A stretch of DNA of 64,000 bases. Source: Agelaius tricolor (Eukaryota; Chordata; Aves; Passeriformes; Icteridae). A program made the position numbers and the translations under genes. The notes beneath the pieces are model-generated. The model did not search any database. It worked only from the letters and a program-made list of their open reading frames with translations, and was not told the origin of the DNA. Location of the stretch: assembly GCA_023055355.1 (NCBI GenBank), contig JALJCS010000004.1, forward strand, positions 17,824,001 to 17,888,000. Reading direction: 5' to 3'. Positions 6,749 to 15,130 of the stretch are shown here, piece by piece. How positions within the stretch are numbered: the first letter of the stretch is position 1; each line of letters opens with the position of its first letter.

Positions 6749-9510
6749 TGGTTCAATGGGGAACCACAATTGACATCCCAGAAAACCCGCAGGTTTTTCG
6801 GGGAGCGGTCGCTGAGGTGCGCCATGCCCAAAAATTGATTTGGAAAACTGATACTCCAATAAGGGTAGTTCAGTGGCCGCTCAATAAAACCAAATTAAAG
6901 GCGCTTGAAGAACTTGTACAAGAGCAGTTAGAAAAAGGTCACATTGTGGAGACCACGTCGCCGTGGAATTCGCCTGTCTTTGTCATTAAAAAACCAAACA
7001 AAGACAAGTGGAGACTACTCCATGACCTCCGTCAAATCAACAACGTTATTGAGGACATGGGGTCCCTACAACCAGGGATGCCCTCCCCAAGCATGCTTCC
7101 ACAAAATTGGTCTTTAGCTGTAATTGACATCAAAGATTGTTTTTTTCACATTCCCCTACATCCTGACGATGCTCCGCGTTTTGCCTTTTCGGTTCCCACC
7201 ATTAACCTGGAGGCCCCAATGAAGAGATACCATTGGACCGTCCTCCCTCAGGGACTGAAAGTCAGTCCTGTGATTTGCCAGAGGTATGTCTCTTCCTTGT
7301 TGTCTCCAGTCCGTGAAGCTGCAGGAGATTCCATCATCCTGCACTACATGGATGACATCCTGGTGTGTGCCCCAAGTGATGACATGCTTACTCACACACT
7401 TGACCTGACAATCAATGCATTGGTTGCTGCAGGGTTCGAGCTCCAAGAAGAAAAGATTCAAAAGATGCCACCTTGGAAGTACCTGGGCCTTGAAATTGGA
7501 AAGCGGACCATTGTGCCGCAAAAATTGACTATCAAACATGATATCAAAACCTTAGCGGATCTCCATCAACTTTGTGGATCCTTAAATTGGGTGAGACCTT
7601 GGCTAGGCATTTCCACCGAAGACCTAGCCCCCCTTTTCAATTTGTTAAAAGGGGGAGATGACCTTAGTGCTCCTAGGACCCTCACCCAGGAAGCGAAAAC
7701 CGCACTGGAGAAAGTTCAGGAAATCATGTCTACTAGGCAGGCCCACAGGTGCCAGCAGGGTCTCCCCTTCAAATTTATCATCTTAGGCAAACTGCCACAT
7801 CTCCATGGTATGATTTTTCAGTGGGAAACTGTCCAGGCAAAGAAAAAGGACCAGGTCAAGAAAGATCCCCTCTTAATTATAGAGTGGGTTTTTCTCAGTC
7901 ACAACAGGTCAAAAAGGATGACAATGCCACAAGAGCTGATGGCAGAATTGATCCGGAAAGCAAGGATACGGATCAGAGAATTGGCAGGGTGTGACTTTGA
8001 CTGCATTTACATTTCCTTAAACCTGAAATCAGGCCATTTGTCTCAAGCAATGCTAGAGCAATTTTATCAAGAGAATGAAGCCTTGCAATTAGCCCTAGAT
8101 AGCTACACAGGCCAAATTTCAATTCACAGACCGGCCCACAAAATTTTCAACTCAGATGTTCAGTTTTCACTATCACTGACAAGTATTCAGAGCAGGACAC
8201 CTCTAAAAGCACTGACAGTTTTTACTGATGCGTCTGGTGCGTCTCACAAGTCAGTGGTAACTTGGAAAGATCCCCAAACTCAACAGTGGGAGGCAGATAT
8301 TGCCAAGGTGGAAGGATCACCCCAAATTGCTGAGTTGGCCGCTGTAGTCAGAGCTTTTGAGAAGTTTCCCGAGCCTTTAAATGTGGTTACTGATTCAGCT
8401 TATGTTGCAGGTGTAGTGTCTAGGGCAGAGAATGCTGTGTTGCAAGAAGTTTCCAACATTCCTTTATATGAATTACTTTCTAAGTTAGTAAGAATTATTT
8501 CTGGCCGAGAACACCCATTTTATGTAATGCATGTTAGGTCACACACAGACCTGCCGGGGTTCATTGCAGAAGGTAACCGGAAAGCTGATGCCCTTGCGGC
8601 TACAGCCAAGATGGCCCCGCTCCCAGAGGTATTCCAACAAGCAAAGATCAGTCATCAATTTTTTCATCAGAATGCACCTGCCTTGGTCCGACAATTCCAT
8701 CTGAAGCACAAACAAGCCCAAGCCATCGTAGCCACCTGCCCTTCTTGTCAAAATCAGTCACTACCTACCTTAAGTGCAGGTGCAAACCCTAGGGGCTTGC
8801 AGAGCTGCGAAGTGTGGCAGACAGATGTAACCCACATCCCATCATTTGGCAGATTTAAATATGTCCACGTCTCCGTGGATACCTTTTCTGGTGCCATCTA
8901 TGCTTCTGCCCACACAGGGGAGAAAGCCAGTGAGGTAAAGAAGCATTTCATGCAAGCCTTTTCCACATTAGGAATCCCTAAGGTCATCAAAACAGACAAT
9001 GGCCCAGCGTACAAGTCCAAAGACCTTCAGAGCTTCCTGCAGCAATGGGGAATAGAACACAAAACAGGCATCCCCTATTCCCCGACAGGCCAAGCTGTGG
9101 TGGAGAGAGCCCATCAGAACCTAAAAAAGGTTCTTCACCGACAACGTGAAGTGATGAAAACAGAGACCCCTCAAATCCAGCTGTCCAAAGCGCTGTTCAC
9201 ACTGAACTTTTTGAACTGTACCTTTGAAAACCTTAACCCACCTATTGTAAGACATTTTAACGAGAACAGTCAGCACAAATTAAAAGTCCGTCCGCCAGTC
9301 CTCATAAAGGACCCTGAAACTTGGAAAATAGAGGGGCCCCATGAGCTCGTAGTCTGGGGTAGGGGGTATGCGTGCGTATCCACTCCCTCAGGCTTGAGAT
9401 GGATCCCCTCCAGGTGGGTGAGACCGTACATTCCTAAGGTGTCAAAGGACAAAGCTGCAACACAGGTAGCCAGTGCCTGCTGGAGGAGGAAGCGCCGTCA
9501 GACTCTTTAA
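6748..9510 (+). CDS. pol: Pol: reverse transcriptase, RNase H, integrase (intact, 920 aa)
   Basis: Pol copies the RNA genome and integrates the DNA. It is normally made as a Gag-Pro-Pol fusion; this frame is -1 to pro and open from 6670. Reverse transcriptase covers about 20-480, with catalytic Asp127 (VIDIKD) and YMDD at 200-203. RNase H has Asp494, Glu529, Asp549 and Asp614. Integrase begins near 625, with an HHCC zinc site (H636, H640, C664, C667) and a D,D-35-E triad (Asp693, Asp750, Glu786). The C-terminal domain ends WIPSRWVRP plus a basic tail. All catalytic residues are present and nothing is broken. A canonical shift heptamer is not seen at the pro-pol junction. Confidence 0.93.
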   Translation: MVQWGTTIDIPENPQVFRGAVAEVRHAQKLIWKTDTPIRVVQWPLNKTKLKALEELVQEQLEKGHIVETTSPWNSPVFVIKKPNKDKWRLLHDLRQINNVIEDMGSLQPGMPSPSMLPQNWSLAVIDIKDCFFHIPLHPDDAPRFAFSVPTINLEAPMKRYHWTVLPQGLKVSPVICQRYVSSLLSPVREAAGDSIILHYMDDILVCAPSDDMLTHTLDLTINALVAAGFELQEEKIQKMPPWKYLGLEIGKRTIVPQKLTIKHDIKTLADLHQLCGSLNWVRPWLGISTEDLAPLFNLLKGGDDLSAPRTLTQEAKTALEKVQEIMSTRQAHRCQQGLPFKFIILGKLPHLHGMIFQWETVQAKKKDQVKKDPLLIIEWVFLSHNRSKRMTMPQELMAELIRKARIRIRELAGCDFDCIYISLNLKSGHLSQAMLEQFYQENEALQLALDSYTGQISIHRPAHKIFNSDVQFSLSLTSIQSRTPLKALTVFTDASGASHKSVVTWKDPQTQQWEADIAKVEGSPQIAELAAVVRAFEKFPEPLNVVTDSAYVAGVVSRAENAVLQEVSNIPLYELLSKLVRIISGREHPFYVMHVRSHTDLPGFIAEGNRKADALAATAKMAPLPEVFQQAKISHQFFHQNAPALVRQFHLKHKQAQAIVATCPSCQNQSLPTLSAGANPRGLQSCEVWQTDVTHIPSFGRFKYVHVSVDTFSGAIYASAHTGEKASEVKKHFMQAFSTLGIPKVIKTDNGPAYKSKDLQSFLQQWGIEHKTGIPYSPTGQAVVERAHQNLKKVLHRQREVMKTETPQIQLSKALFTLNFLNCTFENLNPPIVRHFNENSQHKLKVRPPVLIKDPETWKIEGPHELVVWGRGYACVSTPSGLRWIPSRWVRPYIPKVSKDKAATQVASACWRRKRRQTL

Positions 9511-9540
9511 AGTTAAATTGTTGTTACCTGGACCTCATCC

Positions 9541-9560
9541 CTAACATTTTTTATTTTCAG
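9541..9560 (+). promoter_or_regulatory. Splice acceptor for env mRNA
   Basis: A CTAAC branch-like site at 9541, then a pyrimidine-rich run ending TTTTCAG at 9560, lies 46 bases before the env ATG. Paired with the leader donor at 3847 it would give the subgenomic env RNA. Confidence 0.7.
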
Positions 9561-9606
9561 TTTTAGTGTTTTCCTTTGATCTGAACTCAGCCCTGGTGTC
9601 ATCAGA

Positions 9607-10899
9607 ATGAGCCCCATCCTTCCGTTGCTTCTGTTGACAGCCGTCCATCCAGGTCAGATGTGGATCGTTCCACAACCTCAGGCAAATGTGTGGACCACCC
9701 TCGCCAGAGTCCTCAACCAAGACCACATTTGCCTGTCAACCTCTTCTGTGTCTGACCCGATGTCCACTTGCCTTGTGGGGATCCCATCTAAATATGATGA
9801 ATTTCCGCCAACATTAGCTGCTCCCCTTCCCCCAGTATATAATCCGTTATCCCCTTGGTCAAAATTAATTGATAGACAAGCAGTAGCAGAAAAAGAACCC
9901 CAAGAATTTGAACTCCTTGGTTCTGCCAAGGCATTCTATTGTGTTCAGTTTACGTTTACACCAAAAGATCAAGTAGATTTGTACCATGAAGTCAAACAGT
10001 TTAAAGTGAATTATACAGCAAAAATTTGGTGTAAGAAAATTTCCCAAGTAGGAATACCTTCTACCCCTGATAATAAGCCCCGTGCCCTTCCTAAGGGGTT
10101 TTTCCTCATTTGCGGGGACAGGGCATGGGCAGGCATCCCCTCTCGTCTAATCGGAGGTCCATGCACCATTGGAAAGCTGAGCCTGTTTACACCCAACAAA
10201 ACCCAAATCATGGATTGGCGAACCAAAACCAACACCCGCAATTCGGCCCGCAAAAAGAGAGATTTAAGGAATCTGGACCCAAATTGCGATTCCGAAATTG
10301 TACATTGGTCCAAACCAAAAGGAGTTGCGATCACCGTGTTTTTGCCATGGGTGTCTGCAGCTAAAGCTCTAGGCGAATTATCACATCTAGAGTGTTGGGT
10401 TGCTAAACAGGCCAATATTACATCAGCTGCACTTTCAGACCTCCTGGCAGACGATGAAACAACAAGGCAAGCCACCCTACAAAATCGGGCTGCAATTGAT
10501 TTTCTCCTCCTGCTACATAATCATCGTTGTGAGGAGTTTGAAGGTCTCTGTTGCCTGAATCTGTCATCCAAAGCTGAAAATGTCCACAAAATCATCGGGA
10601 AGATGCAACAAATGGTCCAAGACATCAAGCAAGAGACAGCGGACTGGATGGATGGACTCTTTCAGGGATGGGGACTCTCGGGCTGGGTCAAATCCATTTT
10701 GAAATCTGTATTTTTAGTTTTGCTTGTTCTTCTTGTTATTTTGATCAGTTTTGGGATCATCAAGAGCATTGTGACCAAACTGATCTCAAAAGCTATTTCC
10801 CCTTTAGAGGTCAATCAGGTGACTGTTCCCACCTCTTCTGAGGAAGGGACAGAAACCTCGGCAGAATTTACAAAACAGCCTTGGTTTGCTGATGATTGA
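9607..10899 (+). CDS. env: Env glycoprotein, alpharetrovirus-type TM (intact, 430 aa)
   Basis: Env mediates receptor binding and membrane fusion. The start at 9607 gives a hydrophobic signal peptide (about residues 1-17). The surface subunit runs to a furin-type RKKR site (215-218) and is short, near 200 residues after signal removal. It has no CXXC motif. The transmembrane subunit starts at 219. Its cysteines at 227 and 263 fall at TM positions 9 and 45 and bracket a hydrophobic internal fusion peptide, the arrangement known from avian sarcoma/leukosis viruses. An immunosuppressive-type segment (from 291) leads to CX6CC (308-316). A membrane anchor spans about 364-390 and a roughly 40-residue tail follows. 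N-glycosylation sequons are at 135, 197, 270 and 318. No stop or frameshift interrupts the frame. Confidence 0.92.
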   Translation: MSPILPLLLLTAVHPGQMWIVPQPQANVWTTLARVLNQDHICLSTSSVSDPMSTCLVGIPSKYDEFPPTLAAPLPPVYNPLSPWSKLIDRQAVAEKEPQEFELLGSAKAFYCVQFTFTPKDQVDLYHEVKQFKVNYTAKIWCKKISQVGIPSTPDNKPRALPKGFFLICGDRAWAGIPSRLIGGPCTIGKLSLFTPNKTQIMDWRTKTNTRNSARKKRDLRNLDPNCDSEIVHWSKPKGVAITVFLPWVSAAKALGELSHLECWVAKQANITSAALSDLLADDETTRQATLQNRAAIDFLLLLHNHRCEEFEGLCCLNLSSKAENVHKIIGKMQQMVQDIKQETADWMDGLFQGWGLSGWVKSILKSVFLVLLVLLVILISFGIIKSIVTKLISKAISPLEVNQVTVPTSSEEGTETSAEFTKQPWFADD

Positions 10900-10954
10900 T
10901 AGCACTCCGAGCTGAAATTTAATGTTTAGGTGCCTCTTCCTTTTTTATTTAAAC

Positions 10955-10967
10955 GAAAAGAGGGAGA
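10955..10967 (+). other. Polypurine tract
   Basis: GAAAAGAGGGAGA directly precedes the 3' LTR, as required for plus-strand DNA priming. Its end sets the start of the LTR at 10,968. Confidence 0.85.
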
Positions 10968-11637
10968 TGTTGTAGTGCGTTCTTATATTTTATAATACCT
11001 TGAAGTAGTTGGTTTTGTATTCCCATGTTTTTCCCAAATGGCTTATCTCAGACTGTACCCCCCCCCCCTCCTTTTCCCTGTACTTGTGCTATCCCTTTCC
11101 TGGGATAAGATCTCCAAAACCCCCACCCTGGCTCTCTGCCAGTCACCTCGACATCCCAGCCCCCTACCTAGAAGTTTCGGTCCAAGTTGTCGAGTGATTA
11201 GCCAGGGGCCAAGGGTCAACCCCCCAAGTCCTGCCCCATACGCTGCTTTGTATGTCTGTCCCCCCAGCACCCATCCCCCAGAGATACCTATTGGTCAGTA
11301 GGATTTTATCTATGTTAGTTTCCTCCCCCCTTTAAATGTAAGCTTCGAACATCCCCCAGCGCTCTCGGCAGGAGGAACCCCCTGAGGTATAGGAGCTCCC
11401 TCGGGACTCCTTAATAAAACCTTGGAATATCCCCTGCTGGGAGTCGGCCCCTTTCCTCTTCCACCGACGTCTCAGTCGTCTCTGCTGCAACAAAGGCAAC
11501 CAGCCTGAGTGCCCTCAGCACCCTCGGGGCACAGAGAGTGTCTCCCTGCAGTCGGCCGTGGTGGGGCTACCCCCCCCACTCTCTGCCGACCCGGGTAAGG
11601 CCCAGGGACTTGAGAGGCTTGCAGAGAGACTGGGACA
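10968..11637 (+). repeat. 3' LTR
   Basis: The 670-bp copy of the LTR, TGTTGTAG to GGGACA, is followed by the GTGGTT duplication. It has the same CCAAT, TATA-like and AATAAA (11,413-11,418) elements as the 5' LTR. By eye there are two base differences over about 670 aligned positions, plus two fewer C in the poly-C run. Confidence 0.95.
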
Positions 11638-11643
11638 GTGGTT
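11638..11643. repeat. Provirus target-site duplication, right copy
   Basis: GTGGTT, identical to 2924-2929. Confidence 0.95.
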
Positions 11644-11817
11644 GTTTGGAGGAAGGCTCCTGTCCTCTCTCTCAGAGTTTTGATGACCCGTACACACCAT
11701 ATATAGGTGTGTGGCTGCATGTAGTTACATATTGCATATTCAACTTTTCAACATATTAGCTTGTGACATATTGCAGTTTAAGCCTTATGACATTTTGCAA
11801 CATATTAGCCCGTTACA
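11644..11817 (-). repeat. Older LTR, 5' (U3) part
   Basis: This is the other side of the LTR into which the provirus inserted. On the minus strand it begins TGTAACGGGC at 11,817 and holds repeated 'aatatgt' motifs typical of an AT-rich U3. Joined conceptually to 2687-2929 it would give an LTR of about 420 bp. Family and outer ends are uncertain. Confidence 0.4.
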
Positions 11818-13080
11818 TTTATCTTGTGGTTTTTCATCAGCTTTCCTTTTTTTTTTTTTTTAAATAGACTTGATGAACAAACTTGAGAAATTAACCCATT
11901 ACAATGCAGTTCAGGATTTGTATGCACGCAGGATATGTATGCATCACAATGCAGTTAGGATTCTGTATCTCTGGGACAACACTGCTAAGAAAGACTCCAG
12001 AGGACCATGCCTTTCACTTATACAGCACTATACAGGTGATCATTAGATTTAGAAGTGTCAATTGAGTTAACACAGAGTAATCACATCTTACTTTACAGTC
12101 AAATATACAGTACATTAACTTTTTTTAAAAGGCTGTATTTCTCTTATATTTGGGACAGCAATACACTAATTAGAGAGACAGGGAGGCACACTGCCAAGAG
12201 CACCTGTCTGATTCACAGAAACTACATCATGGAAAGCAACTCTATACTTTGACAAACTCCAAGAGTCTGCAGCCATGTACTCTACTGTTGTGTAAAAATT
12301 AAACATCTACCTCGCCTTCTTTGCCCCACCTTCAATCCTACCTCTTGTTTCTCAAAAAGGAACTACATACAAATTATGTTTCCCAGAGAGAGATTTCAAA
12401 AGCCTAGATATTATAAATCACAAATACCTCTTCTTTTACACCTAGTTAACAATCTATAAAACCATTTCCTTCTTAAGCAGACAGACAGGACAGCTGAAAA
12501 TTGTCTTTATCAACAATGCTACCAACCTGCAGTTCCACTGATTGATAAGTCTCTACAACAGGATGAAATCAAAGCCAGTTGAAAAATGCTTTGTTAATGC
12601 ATCAAGTTTTGCCCTATATGAATCTGTGACACTACCACCAGTTTATCTCTAACCTCCAGACTGTTTTTTGCTACCTACCCATATATGATCCTAAAATCCA
12701 ACAATTTTATTATTTTACATTATTAACATATCCAATATAAAATACATAGACTATTTCCACTCTTTCACTGTATCTTTTTATTTTTTTTTCTTCCTGATAA
12801 AGACTATATTACTGCTGTATTATTCAATCTCAGATAACAGAAATTTTATAGGCAAGACTTAAAATTCTAATTTCTACTTAAGATGTAGCTATTCTGGAAC
12901 CCTATGTGCTGTTTGTAAGTTTCTTGGAAAGCGGCAACCACCATTAAAAATGGAAGGCAGTAAATAAGATATTTGTATCCATAATGCTGTAAAGCTCAAC
13001 AAATCTCATTAAAAAGTTACTTCTTAAAGTACAACTTTTTTTCTTTTTTAACAGCTGTTCTAGGTAATCTCAGAGATTCT
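11818..13080. other. Intronic AT-rich sequence, no gene seen
   Basis: Inferred SPIN1 intron 2. No exon, RNA or named repeat was recognised. It contains a T run at 11,847-11,861. Confidence 0.5.
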
Positions 13081-13084
13081 CTTA

Positions 13085-14262
13085 AGTTTACCTAGTTCAG
13101 CCCTATGATGGGGGAAGGCACTTTTCACTAGATCAAGTTGCTTAATATCCCTTTGAACATAACCTTAAATATTTCCAACGAGGAGCCACTCACATTTGGG
13201 TAACCTGTTCCTGTGTTTCACCACACATACTCATTGTAAAAAATTTCTTCTGTATACTCAAACCTAACTGTACTCTCTGTTTAAAACAATTGCCCCATGT
13301 ACTGTCACTGAAGGCTTTGGTAAATAGCCTTTCTCTGTCTTCCTTGTAAGTACCACTTAAAAACTAAAAGGTTTCACTTCCTGGAGCCTCCACTTTTCCC
13401 GGCTGAACAACTGCAACTCTCAGCCTTTTCTCATGAGAGGAGCTCCAGCCATTTAGTCACTTATGGCCATCCTCTGGACCTACTCTCTTTCCGTCTGAAG
13501 CCATTTTCTCTTGTCCTGTCATTACAAGAGCTTGTAAATAGCTCCTCTACAGCAATTTTTGAAGTCTCCTTCAGGTAACAGCGGGCCATAATTACGTCAC
13601 TTTGAGGCCTTCTTCTCCAGGCTGAACAACCACCTGTCCTTGTGGGACAGGTGCTCCAGCCCTCAGATTATCTTCATGGCCCTCCTTCTGGACTCATTCC
13701 AACTGATCCACACCATTCTTATATTAGGAGCCCCAGAGCTGGATGCAGAACTCCTGCAGGTGGTGTCTCATTGGAGTGGACTAGAAAGGCAGTAACACAT
13801 CCCTCAACCTGCTAGTCATGCTGCTTTTGATGCAGCCCAGGATGTGAGAGGCCACTGGGGCTGTGAGTGTCTGCGTGACCATGACCCTGATGGGTCATGT
13901 TGAGCTTCGTATTTGCCAACACCCCCAAATCCTTCTTGTCAAGGCTGTCTTCAGTCCATTCTCTGTCCACGATATACTTGTGCTTGGAATTGCCCCAGCA
14001 CAAATGCAGCCTCTGGCACCTGGCTTTGTTGAACGTCCCAAGGCATGCAGGGCCCACCTCTCAATCCTGTCCAGGTTCTTCTGGATAGCATTCCTTCCTT
14101 CCAGCATGCTGACTGCAACACACAGCTTGGTGTCATCAGCAAACCTGCTGAGAGTGCACCCAATCCCACCATCCCTACCACTGAATAAGACGTTAAACAA
14201 TGCTGCTCCCAATACTGACACCTGAGGAGCTCCAGTCATCACTGTCTCCATTTGGTTACTGA
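13085..14262 (-). repeat. CR1 LINE fragment (ORF2 end and 3' UTR)
   Basis: On the minus strand a frame at 14,251-13,895 carries the CR1 reverse transcriptase signature: a degraded 'PQ.SVLG..LFN' block and FADDTKL. The 3' UTR follows down to about 13,085. It is 5'-truncated and has stops and frameshifts. It lies in the intron, in the same orientation as SPIN1. Confidence 0.85.
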
Positions 14263-14901
14263 ACCAAGCATTTAAGACTTTGCAAGGGATCTCTCCTTTG
14301 AAACCCTAGCTCTTACTTGAAAGATAACTGCATTACTTTTGGAATCAGTACATGTTTCAAATAAGTGACAGCAAATTTTAACACAGTCTCAGGTAAAATA
14401 CAAGTTTGAAAGTCTCCAAAGGGTTACTGAGAAATCCTCCAGTATCAGTTCCACTTTTCAATGAATCAAATGTGTACTTGGCAGCACCTAAATCATCTAT
14501 TGCATAGGTATTTTAGAAGTTATCTGAGCTTTCCCAATTGCACTTGTCAGTTGGTTTCTTGAGAGTTTCATAAAAGCTACAATTCACAATGGTTGGTGAT
14601 AAAAAATTATGTTGCTTTCCCCACACAGGTCACTCATAAATAACTTTTGACACAACACAAAATAGGACAGTCAGACCTGTACTGCTACATTTACATTTAA
14701 ATTTACTACTTAATTTTTTAGTTTGTCTTTTCAAGCCACGATCTTCTAGAATAAAAGCAAATTTTCTTTTAAAACAGGAATGCTGACATCTAAAATTATT
14801 AACATGTGCAGAAAATCATTCACATATTTAAGAAGTCAGTAAAGTAATAATGCTTTTCATCCATTAAAAGCAAAGAAAACCATTCAGAAAGAACACCTCA
14901 C

Positions 14902-14953
14902 CTGCATCAGCTCTGGACCGCTGACCTGGTGATTTTCCAAATGGGGTCTTCAT
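14902..14953 (-). CDS. SPIN1: Spindlin 1, first coding segment (partial)
   Basis: Spindlin 1 is a nuclear Tudor-like histone reader of methylated H3. This exon encodes only its N-terminus: the 17 residues MKTPFGKSPGQRSRADA plus one base of the next codon, which I recognise as the vertebrate SPIN1 start. The reading frame ends at a good splice donor (minus GATGCAG|GTGAGG; GT at 14,901-14,900). The Tudor-like repeats are encoded by later exons that are not visible in the left 14.9 kb, so the gene is truncated by the window edge. SPIN1 is present on both Z and W in birds, and this copy could be either. The frame is clean and there is no sign of a retrocopy, since splice sites are present at both ends. 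Confidence 0.85.
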
Positions 14954-15130
14954 TCATCTGTGTTTAAGTGAGCAGCAAAGCTGCTGGACTAGGGTGAAAA
15001 TCCAGTTCTTTCCAACTTCCAGGATATCTTCTTTTTAGTCTTAGGATGAGACAACCACTTATTAATCCACCATTCAATCAACAACTTGTCCTTCTTCAAA
15101 TGCAGAAGATGCTTTTTCAATTATAGTTCT
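14902..15130 (-). other. SPIN1: SPIN1 exon 2 (5' UTR plus start codon)
   Basis: On the minus strand the exon starts after the acceptor 'tttgtttttcag' (AG at 15,132-15,131) and ends at 14,902. Bases 15,130-14,954 are 5' UTR. They hold two upstream ATGs: a three-codon ORF in the middle, and one four bases before the real ATG (at 14,957) that reads out of frame for 16 codons and stops inside the exon at 14,907. An alternative acceptor two bases further in is possible. Confidence 0.8.

Larger units (their letters stand above)
2930..11637 (+). mobile_element. Full-length endogenous retrovirus, beta-like gag-pro-pol with alpha-type env
   Basis: This is an 8,708-bp provirus with the order 5' LTR, primer site, leader, gag, pro, pol, env, polypurine tract, 3' LTR. 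All four reading frames are open, and every catalytic motif checked is present in RT, RNase H, integrase and protease. A lysine-tRNA-like primer site, a separate pro frame reached by -1 frameshifting at A AAA AAC and a dUTPase-like segment are betaretroviral traits. Env has alpharetrovirus-type cysteine spacing. The LTRs differ at only two bases plus a poly-C length change, so the insertion is recent. It lies antisense to SPIN1, in the intron downstream of exon 2. I infer it is a mosaic ERV of the kind grouped under avian ERVK or alpha/beta elements. Whether it is expressed or infectious cannot be judged from sequence. Confidence 0.93.
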
